A DNA stretch of 7,152 nt from Candidatus Woesearchaeota archaeon (GTDB lineage: Archaea; Nanobdellota; Nanobdellia; Woesearchaeales; JACRKL01). Position 1 is the stretch's first letter; every line of letters begins with the position of its first letter. Position numbers and translations under genes: made by a program. The notes beneath the pieces are model-generated. The model ran no database searches and was not told the origin of the DNA. It was given only the letters and a program-made list of their open reading frames with translations. Where the stretch lies: the NCBI GenBank assembly GCA_016219795.1, contig JACRKK010000111.1, positions 1 through 7,152 of the forward strand, given 5' to 3'. This document shows positions 1 through 5,368 of this stretch, piece by piece.

Positions 1-120
1 AAGGCACACCAAGCAAGAAACAAAAAAGAATTCAAACCACTTATCAAAGCAAAAATGCAAAGCATTCAACGAAAACCAAGACTCATAAAATCATTCTTTG
101 CAGGCACATATGTCGTATAA
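1..120 (+). CDS. Possible C-terminal tail of an unrecognised gene (partial)
   Basis: Frame 1 is open from the window edge to a TAA at 118-120 and encodes 39 residues. The peptide is lysine/arginine-rich (it contains KKEFKPLIKAK and QRKPRLIKSFF) and ends in AGTYVV. It contains no motif I recognise. Frame 3 is also open over the same stretch, so an open frame this short is weak evidence; frame 1 is preferred only because its residue make-up looks more protein-like. If real, it is the end of a plus-strand gene lying mostly outside the window, followed by the 336-base non-coding stretch. Confidence 0.3.
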   Translation, partial: KAHQARNKKEFKPLIKAKMQSIQRKPRLIKSFFAGTYVV

Positions 121-175
121 GTAACAGAATTATCTATAGAAGGGGGTCTTGGTGGTATAAACTTGTGGGGAACAT

Positions 176-189
176 CCAAATTAATTTGG
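176..189. repeat. Perfect 14-bp palindrome
   Basis: CCAAATTAATTTGG reads the same on both strands. It lies about 20 bases downstream of a TATAAA at 155-160, where an archaeal transcription start would be expected, so a dimeric regulator site is one possibility. It is AT-rich, and a palindrome of this size alone does not prove function. Confidence 0.45.
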
Positions 190-216
190 GGTTTAAATCC
201 GTATAGGACCGGAATT

Positions 217-258
217 CAGTGAGCAGACAGTTCAGAAAATGAATGTGTTTGCTTACTG
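217..258 (+). repeat. Imperfect inverted repeat, alternative RNA stem
   Basis: CAGTGAGCAGAC (217-228) pairs with GTTTGCTTACTG (247-258). All 12 positions pair in RNA, two of them as G-U wobbles, across an 18-base loop. The right arm is also the left arm of the 34-bp palindrome, so the two stems exclude each other. The pairing is seen directly; an RNA switch is inference. Confidence 0.4.
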
Positions 259-280
259 ACGCATGCGTCAATAAGCAAAC
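247..280. repeat. 34-bp near-perfect palindrome (hairpin or cruciform)
   Basis: GTTTGCTTA (247-255) is the exact reverse complement of TAAGCAAAC (272-280). Between them lies the perfect 14-bp palindrome TGACGCATGCGTCA (257-270). The only mismatched pair is C256/A271, so 32 of 34 positions are symmetric. As RNA it folds into a 9-bp stem, one mismatch, a 5-bp stem and a CAUG loop. No T-run follows, so it does not look like a terminator. It could be a dimeric protein site, a recombination site or part of a structured RNA. Confidence 0.75.
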
Positions 281-310
281 CACTTAAGAATATTAACTAT
301 TTACAACTCC
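270..310 (+). repeat. Composite direct repeat, copy A
   Basis: AATAAGCAAAC (270-280), a 5-base spacer, then AAGAAT (286-291) followed by ATTAACTATTTACAAC (292-307). The same order of elements recurs at 328-372. Immediately upstream is the TGACG/CGTCA hairpin. Confidence 0.7.
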
Positions 311-313
311 ATC

Positions 314-329
314 TTCTCGGATACGAGAA
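314..329. repeat. Second hairpin, TTCTCG-GATA-CGAGAA
   Basis: A 6-bp perfect stem with a GATA loop sits directly before TAAGCAAAC of repeat copy B. It occupies the same place relative to the repeat as the TGACG-CATG-CGTCA hairpin does in copy A. The stem sequences are unrelated, so the structure is shared while the bases are not. Confidence 0.55.
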
Positions 330-372
330 TAAGCAAACCCATTAATCTGTAAGAACATTAACTATTTACAAC
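328..372 (+). repeat. Composite direct repeat, copy B
   Basis: AATAAGCAAAC (328-338), a 12-base spacer, then AAGAAC followed by ATTAACTATTTACAAC (357-372). Against copy A the first block is identical (11 of 11) and the second differs at one base in 22 (286-307 versus 351-372). The spacer is 7 bases longer. Confidence 0.7.
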
Positions 373-402
373 ACCACCAAGAATCTGGCTACATTCAAAT
401 AT

Positions 403-411
403 TTTTTATAT
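403..411 (+). promoter_or_regulatory. Likely TATA box of the 457 gene
   Basis: The AT-only run ATTTTTTATAT (401-411) lies about 50 bases before the ATG at 457. An archaeal start about 25 bases downstream would give a leader of roughly 20-25 bases, long enough to hold the ribosome binding site at 443-448. Confidence 0.45.
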
Positions 412-442
412 TCCTTCAGAAGATGGACAAACAATGGGACAT

Positions 443-448
443 AAGGAG
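443..448 (+). promoter_or_regulatory. Ribosome binding site fixing the start at 457
   Basis: AAGGAG ends 8 bases before the ATG at 457. An earlier ATG at 434 is in another frame. This good Shine-Dalgarno match decides the start codon. Confidence 0.65.
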
Positions 449-456
449 CGCAGGAA

Positions 457-1413
457 ATGCTTAGGTGGTTAAGAAGCAAAGTGCCCGGACCATATAGACT
501 TTTTCTAGGTGATATCTTAAATGGCTTAAAGCAGACTGAAAACTATCTTCCCCGCCATCAAGCGCTCTGTGATCTTAAGCACTATGAGCCTAAGTCAACC
601 AAGGAAGCTCGTTTGGCACTGCAAGCCATAGTAAATACACTCTGGTCCACTCACACCCATCGTTTCAATGATGAAATTCTCGATGTGGTAGAAGCTTTTA
701 TTCAGATTCTCCACCGCAACCCTCGTTGGAAGAACGAAACGCGCTTTATGGACTGCGTAAAAGACTTAAGCCTTACCTCTAAGTATGGTATTAGCCGCAG
801 CGGATTTGTTCGTTTACTGTGCATGGGAGGAGATGCCTACAAGGATATAGCTATTGCAGTGTCAGACGCTTTATTTTTGGATATTCTTGGGGGTTTGCGG
901 CAGACTAAGGACCACCTTCCCCGAAACAGTGCGCTTTATGATCTAGTTTTCTATGATCCTGTGTCGGTGGAGAAGGCTTGCTTTGCATTTAAGGCATGCA
1001 TAGATGCAATCTGGTCTACCCGTGAGGCATTTCCGCAGCGTCTAAGATCTGATATTTTTGGAGTAAATGAGGACTTTCGGCACATTCTAAGGCGCCATCC
1101 TTCCTGGAAAAAGAACAAGCAGTTTTTTGAGATGGTTGCCTCTTTTGCGCAGGATAAGAAATATGGCAAAGAGAGGATTAGTTTTATCTGGCTGTTGCGT
1201 TTCGGGGACAAAAAATATAGTCCATTAGTCCTCCCGTTCCTCGCTGATGACAGATGTGCTCAAATTACGATTAAGGCTCTTTGTGGGTGGAGTGACGCAT
1301 CAGCAGCAGATAAAGTACGTCCATATCTTACCCACCCCAAGGCTCATCTCCGAAACGAAGCAAAGAAATATTTTAGGAAGATAGAGAATAACTCTCAAGA
1401 AGAAAAATTATAA
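457..1413 (+). CDS. Unrecognised helical repeat protein with internal duplication and C-terminal HEAT-like unit
   Basis: I do not recognise the family of this 318-residue protein. It contains two tandem copies of a domain of about 110 residues. Copy 1 (about 19-126) and copy 2 (about 142-251) share DIL..GL.QT, LPR..AL.DL..Y.P, WST, P.WK, KYG and LL in the same order. Over 19-65 versus 142-188 I count 23 of 47 identities by hand. The C-terminus (about 256-310: FLADD, then IKALCGWSDASAADKVRPYL, then RNEAKKYFRKIE) resembles a HEAT/PBS-lyase-type repeat, so an alpha-solenoid scaffold or binding protein is likely. No signal peptide, membrane segment or catalytic motif is seen, so it is probably cytoplasmic. 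The start at 457 is supported by AAGGAG. The gene stands alone between the repeat-rich stretch and the convergent aminopeptidase, sharing 6 bases with the latter. A gene is certain enough from length and duplication; its role is unknown. Confidence 0.8.
   Translation: MLRWLRSKVPGPYRLFLGDILNGLKQTENYLPRHQALCDLKHYEPKSTKEARLALQAIVNTLWSTHTHRFNDEILDVVEAFIQILHRNPRWKNETRFMDCVKDLSLTSKYGISRSGFVRLLCMGGDAYKDIAIAVSDALFLDILGGLRQTKDHLPRNSALYDLVFYDPVSVEKACFAFKACIDAIWSTREAFPQRLRSDIFGVNEDFRHILRRHPSWKKNKQFFEMVASFAQDKKYGKERISFIWLLRFGDKKYSPLVLPFLADDRCAQITIKALCGWSDASAADKVRPYLTHPKAHLRNEAKKYFRKIENNSQEEKL
511..834 (+). repeat. Internal gene duplication, copy 1
   Basis: Codes for residues about 19-126. The reading offset to copy 2 is 369 bases up to WST (residues 63-65), then 378 bases after a 3-codon indel. 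Some nucleotide similarity is still visible, for example CAGACT and CTTCCCCG in both copies. Confidence 0.75.
880..1218 (+). repeat. Internal gene duplication, copy 2
   Basis: Codes for residues about 142-254 and matches copy 1 throughout, including the WST, P.WK and KYG landmarks. Divergence is substantial, so the duplication is old rather than a recent tandem event. Confidence 0.75.
1397..1407 (-). terminator. Possible T-rich terminator of the aminopeptidase gene
   Basis: On the minus strand TTTTTCTTCTT follows immediately after the TAA stop. Archaeal termination often uses T-rich tracts without a hairpin. It lies inside the end of the convergent gene, so the match may simply reflect lysine/glutamate codons on the other strand. 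Confidence 0.3.
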
Positions 1414-2481
1414 TCTCACCAAAAACTTCCCATTCTTCTGGATGCAGGTCTTATCCACCCAGAACTCGCCACCGTCCCGCAAATCCTTTATCATGTCCCA
1501 ATGGACCGCAGATTCATTCTTTCCGCCGCCTTCCTTATAGGCCATGCCCAGTGCCAGATGAATGGTGCCCCCAATCTTTTCGTCAAAAAGAATCTGTTTG
1601 ATAAAACGCTGAATGCCGAAGTTGAAGCCGATCCCAAATTCACCAAGGAATTTGGCACCTTTGTCTGTTTCAAGCATGGCGTGCAGCAGATCTTCGTTTT
1701 TGGTCGCTTTTGCGTTCACCACTGCGCCGTTTTTGAACCATAATCTGATGCCATCCACTTCTTTGCCGCCGTAGATGGCAGGGAACGAATACGAGATGTG
1801 GCCTTCGGTTGATGTCTCCACGGGCCCACAAAACACTTCGCCGTCAGGCATGTTGCGGTTGCCTGCGCATTTGATGCCTTGCCTTCCTTTGATAGAAAAT
1901 GTCAAATCTGTGTCTTTGCCGATGATATAAACCATCTCTCCTTTATCAATGACTTCCTTGAGTTTGGTCTGTTTTTTGTCAACCGCAGCCCAGTCCTGAT
2001 TGGTGGCATTGTAGGCGAAATCCTCGAACTCTTCGAGGGACATATCAGCATCCTGTGCAAGTGCGTTTGTCGGATACTGGCATATAACCCAGTTGTTTTT
2101 CTTAAGAGAAAGTTCACGGATGGGCTGGATGACTTTCCTTCTTATAGAGAATTTCTTGGAGTCAATGCTTGTTAACTCCCTTGTGTTGTACTCAGCACCT
2201 ATCCCTATGGATCCAGCTGCCATTTTTGCTTCCATTTCAGCAAGCTGGGGAAATGTCTTGAGCACTTCATCAGGGGCATATTTGTAATAGGTATAGGCGT
2301 AGCCTGGCATGCCTGCGTTGACTTTGGGTATAGCCCCCTTCTTGAGGATGTTTTTGCAGATTTCCAAGACCAAGGGTTGCGCTTCCATACCACAGTCAAT
2401 GGAGATAAGGTCGCCCTTTTTGATGCGGATGGAATAGTCAGTCAGAATCCGTGCCAGTTCAACAACGCGGGGGTCAATCAT
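1408..2481 (-). CDS. M29-family metallo-aminopeptidase (leucyl aminopeptidase type)
   Basis: The 357-residue protein matches peptidase family M29 (AmpS/AmpT/PepS), dinuclear-metal exopeptidases that remove N-terminal residues from peptides in the cytoplasm. The family's metal ligands are all visible: E215 in MPDGEVF, E281 in LGEFGIGFN, H308 in GTIHLALG, and H327/D329 in ESAVHWD. The conserved tyrosine Y315 is seven residues after H308, as expected. The N-terminal region (about 1-190) is the family's accessory domain. Length is somewhat below the roughly 400 residues of bacterial members, with a shorter stretch between H308 and H327. No signal peptide is present. The ATG at 2481 has no Shine-Dalgarno sequence but has a TATA box centred 26 bases upstream, so the mRNA is probably leaderless. 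It diverges from pheS and converges on the 457 gene. Likely role: recycling of peptides to amino acids. Confidence 0.9.
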   Translation of the reverse strand: MIDPRVVELARILTDYSIRIKKGDLISIDCGMEAQPLVLEICKNILKKGAIPKVNAGMPGYAYTYYKYAPDEVLKTFPQLAEMEAKMAAGSIGIGAEYNTRELTSIDSKKFSIRRKVIQPIRELSLKKNNWVICQYPTNALAQDADMSLEEFEDFAYNATNQDWAAVDKKQTKLKEVIDKGEMVYIIGKDTDLTFSIKGRQGIKCAGNRNMPDGEVFCGPVETSTEGHISYSFPAIYGGKEVDGIRLWFKNGAVVNAKATKNEDLLHAMLETDKGAKFLGEFGIGFNFGIQRFIKQILFDEKIGGTIHLALGMAYKEGGGKNESAVHWDMIKDLRDGGEFWVDKTCIQKNGKFLVRL

Positions 2482-2502
2482 TGGATTTTTTGATAATGAA
2501 CT

Positions 2503-2512
2503 TTTATATAAA
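2503..2512 (-). promoter_or_regulatory. TATA box of the aminopeptidase gene (palindromic)
   Basis: TTTATATAAA is centred about 26 bases from the start codon at 2481, the spacing expected for a leaderless archaeal transcript. Being a perfect palindrome, it could in principle also be read toward pheS. Confidence 0.6.
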
Positions 2513-2524
2513 GGTTATGAAAAG

Positions 2525-2534
2525 ATTTAAATAA
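2525..2534 (+). promoter_or_regulatory. TATA box of pheS
   Basis: ATTTAAATAA, preceded by the purine-rich GAAAAG (2519-2524, BRE-like), is centred about 26 bases before the pheS ATG. No clear ribosome binding site precedes that ATG (GGTG ends only 2 bases before it), so pheS is probably leaderless. This would be the promoter for the whole pheS-alaX-lipoprotein-pheT cluster. Confidence 0.6.
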
Positions 2535-2555
2535 CGCCCGTAGCTTACCGGTGCT

Positions 2556-4091
2556 ATGGACGTACGACAGATTATGGAATCCCTGCACCCCCTTGAGCGC
2601 AAGGTGCTGCCGCATCTTTCTTCCTGCAAGACTGCACAGGAGATTGTTGAGAAGACAGGGATGCTTGATATAGAGGTTATCCGTGCGCTGCAGTGGCTCT
2701 CCAACAAAAAAGTTCTGGAATTACAAACCTTAGAAGAAGAATCTGTTGTTCTAGATACATTTGGTGTCCAGGCATTGGACGCAGGCCTCCCTGAGAGGCG
2801 GTTTCTTTCAGCACTTGCAAAAGCCCCGCTTACCCTCCTTGATGTTAAGAAGAAAGCTGCGCTTTCTGATGAAGAGGTTAATGTATGCATCGGAACGCTT
2901 CGTGGGAAAGCAGCCATTGCATTTGGTGCAGATAAAAAAATACTCCTCACCGAACAGGGAAAGAATTTCCTTGAAAAAGAAAGCCTTGAAGAGCAGTTTT
3001 TGAAGAAATTGGTGAAGGGAAGTGTCCCGGTTGCCAAACTGGTAGATGAGCAGAGATTTGCATTTGATCAGTTGAAGAAACGCAAGCAGTTGATCAAGGT
3101 AAGCGTTGCAAAAACAATCATCTTTACACTAACCACATCAGGCAGGAACATGATCAAGCAGGATATCAAAGCAACAGATTTTATTGAGATACTTTCTCCT
3201 GAGTTTTTGAAAAGTGGTGAGTGGAAGAACAAGACATTCCGCAGGTATGATATCACCAGCAATGTGCCGCAGGTTCATGGCGGCAAGCACCATTTCATCA
3301 ACCAGGCGATAGAGTATGCAAGGCAGGTGTGGCTTGACATGGGTTTTCAGGAAATGGATGGACCTATCCTTAACACTTCGTTCTGGAACTTTGATGCGCT
3401 GTTCGTCGCGCAGGATCATCCTGTCCGTGATATGCAGGACACCTTTTTCATTAAAGATCCATCCTCTGGAAAACTGCCGGACAAGAAGCTTGTTGCAGCC
3501 ATCAAGGGCTCGCACGAGGGTGGTTTTACCACGGGCAGTAAGGGATGGGGTGGAATGTGGAGCGAAGAGGATGCAAAACGCAATGTGTTGCGCACCCACA
3601 CCACAGTCCTTTCAGTGAAGACTATTGCTTCTCTAAAGAAGACAGATCTTCCTGCTAAATTCTTTGCCTTCGGCAAGTGCTTCCGAAACGAGACCGTGGA
3701 CTGGTCACATCTTTTTGAATTCAACCAGACAGAAGGCATAGTTATTGACCCCAACGCAAACTTCAGGCACCTGCTTGGCTATCTGAAACAGTTTTTTGCA
3801 AAGATGGGTTTTTCCCAGGCACGTTTTAGGCCAGCATACTTTCCTTACACAGAACCAAGCGTTGAGATTGATGTGTTCCATCCTGTGCACAAAAAATGGG
3901 TGGAGCTTGGGGGCGCAGGCATCTTCCGGCCTGAGGTGGTTGTGCCGCTTTTAGGGATTGATGTCCCTGTGCTTGCTTGGGGTCCTGGCTTTGACCGCAT
4001 TATAACTGAATATTACAAGATCACTGATTTGCGCGAGCTGTACAAGAACGATATCAAGCAGCTTCGTGATACAAGGGCGTGGCTCAAATGA
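2556..4091 (+). CDS. pheS: Phenylalanyl-tRNA synthetase alpha subunit, archaeal type
   Basis: The catalytic subunit of PheRS charges tRNA-Phe with phenylalanine using ATP, as an (alpha-beta)2 enzyme in the cytoplasm. The 511 residues fit the archaeal/eukaryotic form. Residues about 1-200 are winged-helix tRNA-binding domains, opening with the typical LHPLERKVLP. The class II core follows: motif 1 region at about 244-275 (GKHHFINQ onward), the family hallmark FWNFDALF (276-283) and QDHP (286-289), motif 2 at FRNETVDWSHLFEFNQTEG (376-394), GAGIFRPEV (453-461), and motif 3 at GPGFDRI (476-482). All key elements are intact; P477 within motif 3 is a small departure. The first ATG lies about 26 bases after a TATA box and has no real Shine-Dalgarno sequence. 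The stop overlaps the alaX start as ATGA. Its partner pheT is not adjacent but 1.28 kb downstream. Confidence 0.97.
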   Translation: MDVRQIMESLHPLERKVLPHLSSCKTAQEIVEKTGMLDIEVIRALQWLSNKKVLELQTLEEESVVLDTFGVQALDAGLPERRFLSALAKAPLTLLDVKKKAALSDEEVNVCIGTLRGKAAIAFGADKKILLTEQGKNFLEKESLEEQFLKKLVKGSVPVAKLVDEQRFAFDQLKKRKQLIKVSVAKTIIFTLTTSGRNMIKQDIKATDFIEILSPEFLKSGEWKNKTFRRYDITSNVPQVHGGKHHFINQAIEYARQVWLDMGFQEMDGPILNTSFWNFDALFVAQDHPVRDMQDTFFIKDPSSGKLPDKKLVAAIKGSHEGGFTTGSKGWGGMWSEEDAKRNVLRTHTTVLSVKTIASLKKTDLPAKFFAFGKCFRNETVDWSHLFEFNQTEGIVIDPNANFRHLLGYLKQFFAKMGFSQARFRPAYFPYTEPSVEIDVFHPVHKKWVELGGAGIFRPEVVVPLLGIDVPVLAWGPGFDRIITEYYKITDLRELYKNDIKQLRDTRAWLK

Positions 4092-4798
4092 AACAGCCGA
4101 AATACCTTGAGGACTCTTATTTGCAGGAGTATGAGACGGGTGTTAAGGAAGCAAACGGGAAGTCTGTTGTTTTAGAAGACACTATCTTCTATGCGCAAGG
4201 CGGCGGCCAGCCGACGGACAAAGGCACGCTTATACGCACATCAGACGGACAAGTTTTTCGTGTTGTTATGGTACGCAAAGGGGACGGTAAAATAACCCAC
4301 GAGGTTGACAACGAAGGTTTGCATGCAGGAGAAACTGTTGCCTGCACGTTGGACTGGGGGCGCAGGTACCAATTGATGCGCTCGCATACTGCAGCGCATA
4401 TCATCAGCCAGGTCATCCACAGTGCCACGGGTGCTAAGATGACAGGCAACCAACTGGAAACTGATAAGATTAGAATTGACATTGATCTTCCTACTTTTGA
4501 CAAAGAAAAACTAGGCGAATATATTGCAGCAGCAAATGCAGTGATTGACAGGAATCTGGTCGTCAGTGCCCGTACAATGTCGCGTGCAGAAGTTGAAGCA
4601 AATCCGCATATGGTGAAGCTTGCTATGGGGTTGCCTCCGGGCATACAGGAGTTACGTATCTTAAGCATCGGTGATTTTGACGAGCAGCCGGATGCTGGCA
4701 CGCATGTGAAAAACACAAGCGAGATTGGCCATCTGAATCTGGTCAAATGCGAGAACAAGGGAGCAAACAACAGACGAATTTATGTGATGTTAGAATGA
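4088..4798 (+). CDS. alaX: AlaX-type alanyl-tRNA editing protein (AlaX-M-like)
   Basis: This is a stand-alone relative of the AlaRS editing domain that hydrolyses Ser-tRNA(Ala), and possibly Gly-tRNA(Ala), in trans. The 236 residues match the medium-length AlaX form: an N-terminal domain with the glycine-rich signature GGGQP (38-42), then the zinc-site motif SHTAAH with H100 and H104, and the second half-site DAGTHVKNTSEIG with H206. Where the family usually has cysteine (CGGTH), this protein has D202. I chose the ATG at 4088, which overlaps the pheS stop as ATGA; an in-frame GTG at 4079 would add three residues and is less likely. No strong ribosome binding site is seen, so translational coupling to pheS is probable. 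It sits between pheS and pheT although it acts on a different tRNA. Confidence 0.93.
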   Translation: MKQPKYLEDSYLQEYETGVKEANGKSVVLEDTIFYAQGGGQPTDKGTLIRTSDGQVFRVVMVRKGDGKITHEVDNEGLHAGETVACTLDWGRRYQLMRSHTAAHIISQVIHSATGAKMTGNQLETDKIRIDIDLPTFDKEKLGEYIAAANAVIDRNLVVSARTMSRAEVEANPHMVKLAMGLPPGIQELRILSIGDFDEQPDAGTHVKNTSEIGHLNLVKCENKGANNRRIYVMLE

Positions 4799-5367
4799 AG
4801 AAAGCAATTATACATCTCATAATGGCCTTTTTTGTAGTTGGATGTGCTAACAATACTTCGTCTCCCTTTGAGACTATTGAATATGTTATCATACAACAGA
4901 CAGAAAGTACTCTGCAATATACCTTAGATCTCCCCGCATTGCATAGTGCTTTTGATGATCCTTTTGGAGAGAAATATGGTTACCTCCACCGCACGTATAT
5001 TCTCAATTATACAACTAACCATAGTAATTTTGACATATTGTCCAGAAGGGTCTCCATTACCGGTTCAAATAAAGCAGTAGATTATAACAAATCTCTGGTT
5101 GATACAGAAAATAGGCAAGACCTTGGTGGATTTGAAGACGTGCTTATCTGGGAAGTAAATGTCAGTGGTGCAAAAGGGATAGAGGAATCACATCGTTTCG
5201 AAAACCCCTCAATAAATTATACTTCTTTCAGTAGATTCCTGATTATTCCAGAGGTATGTAATCACTCTCTGAGTTTTAGCTGTAGTACCCCAACCCAAGA
5301 AGAAACTGACATTATTTGTTCAAGGATTCTTAATTCTGTGTCCATAACCTGTCTGGAGGAAGATTAA
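4795..5367 (+). CDS. Small predicted lipoprotein of unknown function
   Basis: The 190-residue protein is not recognised. It begins MKK, then a hydrophobic stretch, then the lipobox VVGC with C17 as the predicted lipidated residue, so it is likely exported by Sec and anchored to the outer face of the membrane. The mature part has eight N-X-S/T sequons (N19, N20, N71, N75, N98, N122, N141, N156), suiting archaeal N-glycosylation, and four cysteines near the C-terminus (155, 163, 175, 186) that could form two disulfides. The ATG at 4795 overlaps the alaX stop as ATGA, with a weak GTGAT site at 4784-4788. An earlier ATG at 4747 would spoil the signal peptide. The gene ends one base before pheT. 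It is AT-richer than its neighbours (88 of 240 G+C over 4861-5100, against 84 of 180 over 5401-5580 in pheT), suggesting later insertion into the cluster. Confidence 0.8.
   Translation: MKKAIIHLIMAFFVVGCANNTSSPFETIEYVIIQQTESTLQYTLDLPALHSAFDDPFGEKYGYLHRTYILNYTTNHSNFDILSRRVSITGSNKAVDYNKSLVDTENRQDLGGFEDVLIWEVNVSGAKGIEESHRFENPSINYTSFSRFLIIPEVCNHSLSFSCSTPTQEETDIICSRILNSVSITCLEED
5355..5359 (+). promoter_or_regulatory. Strong ribosome binding site of pheT
   Basis: GGAGG ends 9 bases before the ATG at 5369 and lies within the last codons of the lipoprotein gene. It contrasts with the apparently leaderless pheS and gives pheT its own initiation signal inside the cluster. Confidence 0.75.
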
Positions 5368-5368
5368 C

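Larger units (their letters stand above)
121..456. other. Non-coding stretch rich in palindromes and repeats
   Basis: No convincing reading frame covers these 336 bases. They contain a 14-bp perfect palindrome (176-189), a 34-bp near-perfect palindrome (247-280), a second hairpin (314-329), two diverged copies of a composite repeat (270-310 and 328-372), and the likely promoter and ribosome binding site of the following gene. A TATAAA at 155-160 could start a transcript through the palindromes, so a non-coding RNA is possible, but no known RNA family is recognised. Confidence 0.6.

Noticed and set aside
3..206. Frame 3 open run of about 68 codons at the left edge
   Set aside because: The residues look random (many lysines, isoleucines and arginines, no motif) and the run overlaps both the frame 1 tail and non-coding sequence.
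145..210. tRNA-like pattern: GGTCTTG pairs with TAGGACC (two wobbles) and GGTTTAAATCC resembles a T arm
   Set aside because: Only 66 bases long, the T-stem has a mismatch, the loop lacks the conserved C56, and no D or anticodon arm can be drawn.
239..287. Two tiny ORFs (239-259, six residues; 243-287, fourteen residues) overlapping the 34-bp palindrome, as possible leader peptides
   Set aside because: Neither has a ribosome binding site or a repeated regulatory codon, and ribosome-based attenuation is not expected in archaea.
247..372. CRISPR-like array
   Set aside because: Only two copies, with unequal internal spacers and hairpins of different sequence; no regular spacer length.
2504..3037. 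Minus-strand ORF of 177 codons within the start of pheS
   Set aside because: Serine/arginine-rich shadow of the well-supported pheS frame.
4189..4770. Minus-strand ORF of 193 codons opposite alaX
   Set aside because: Shadow of alaX, with no family resemblance.
4747..4797. Earlier in-frame ATG for the lipoprotein gene (extra 16 residues)
   Set aside because: The extension is polar, would bury the signal peptide, and lies within alaX; the ATGA junction at 4795 fits better.
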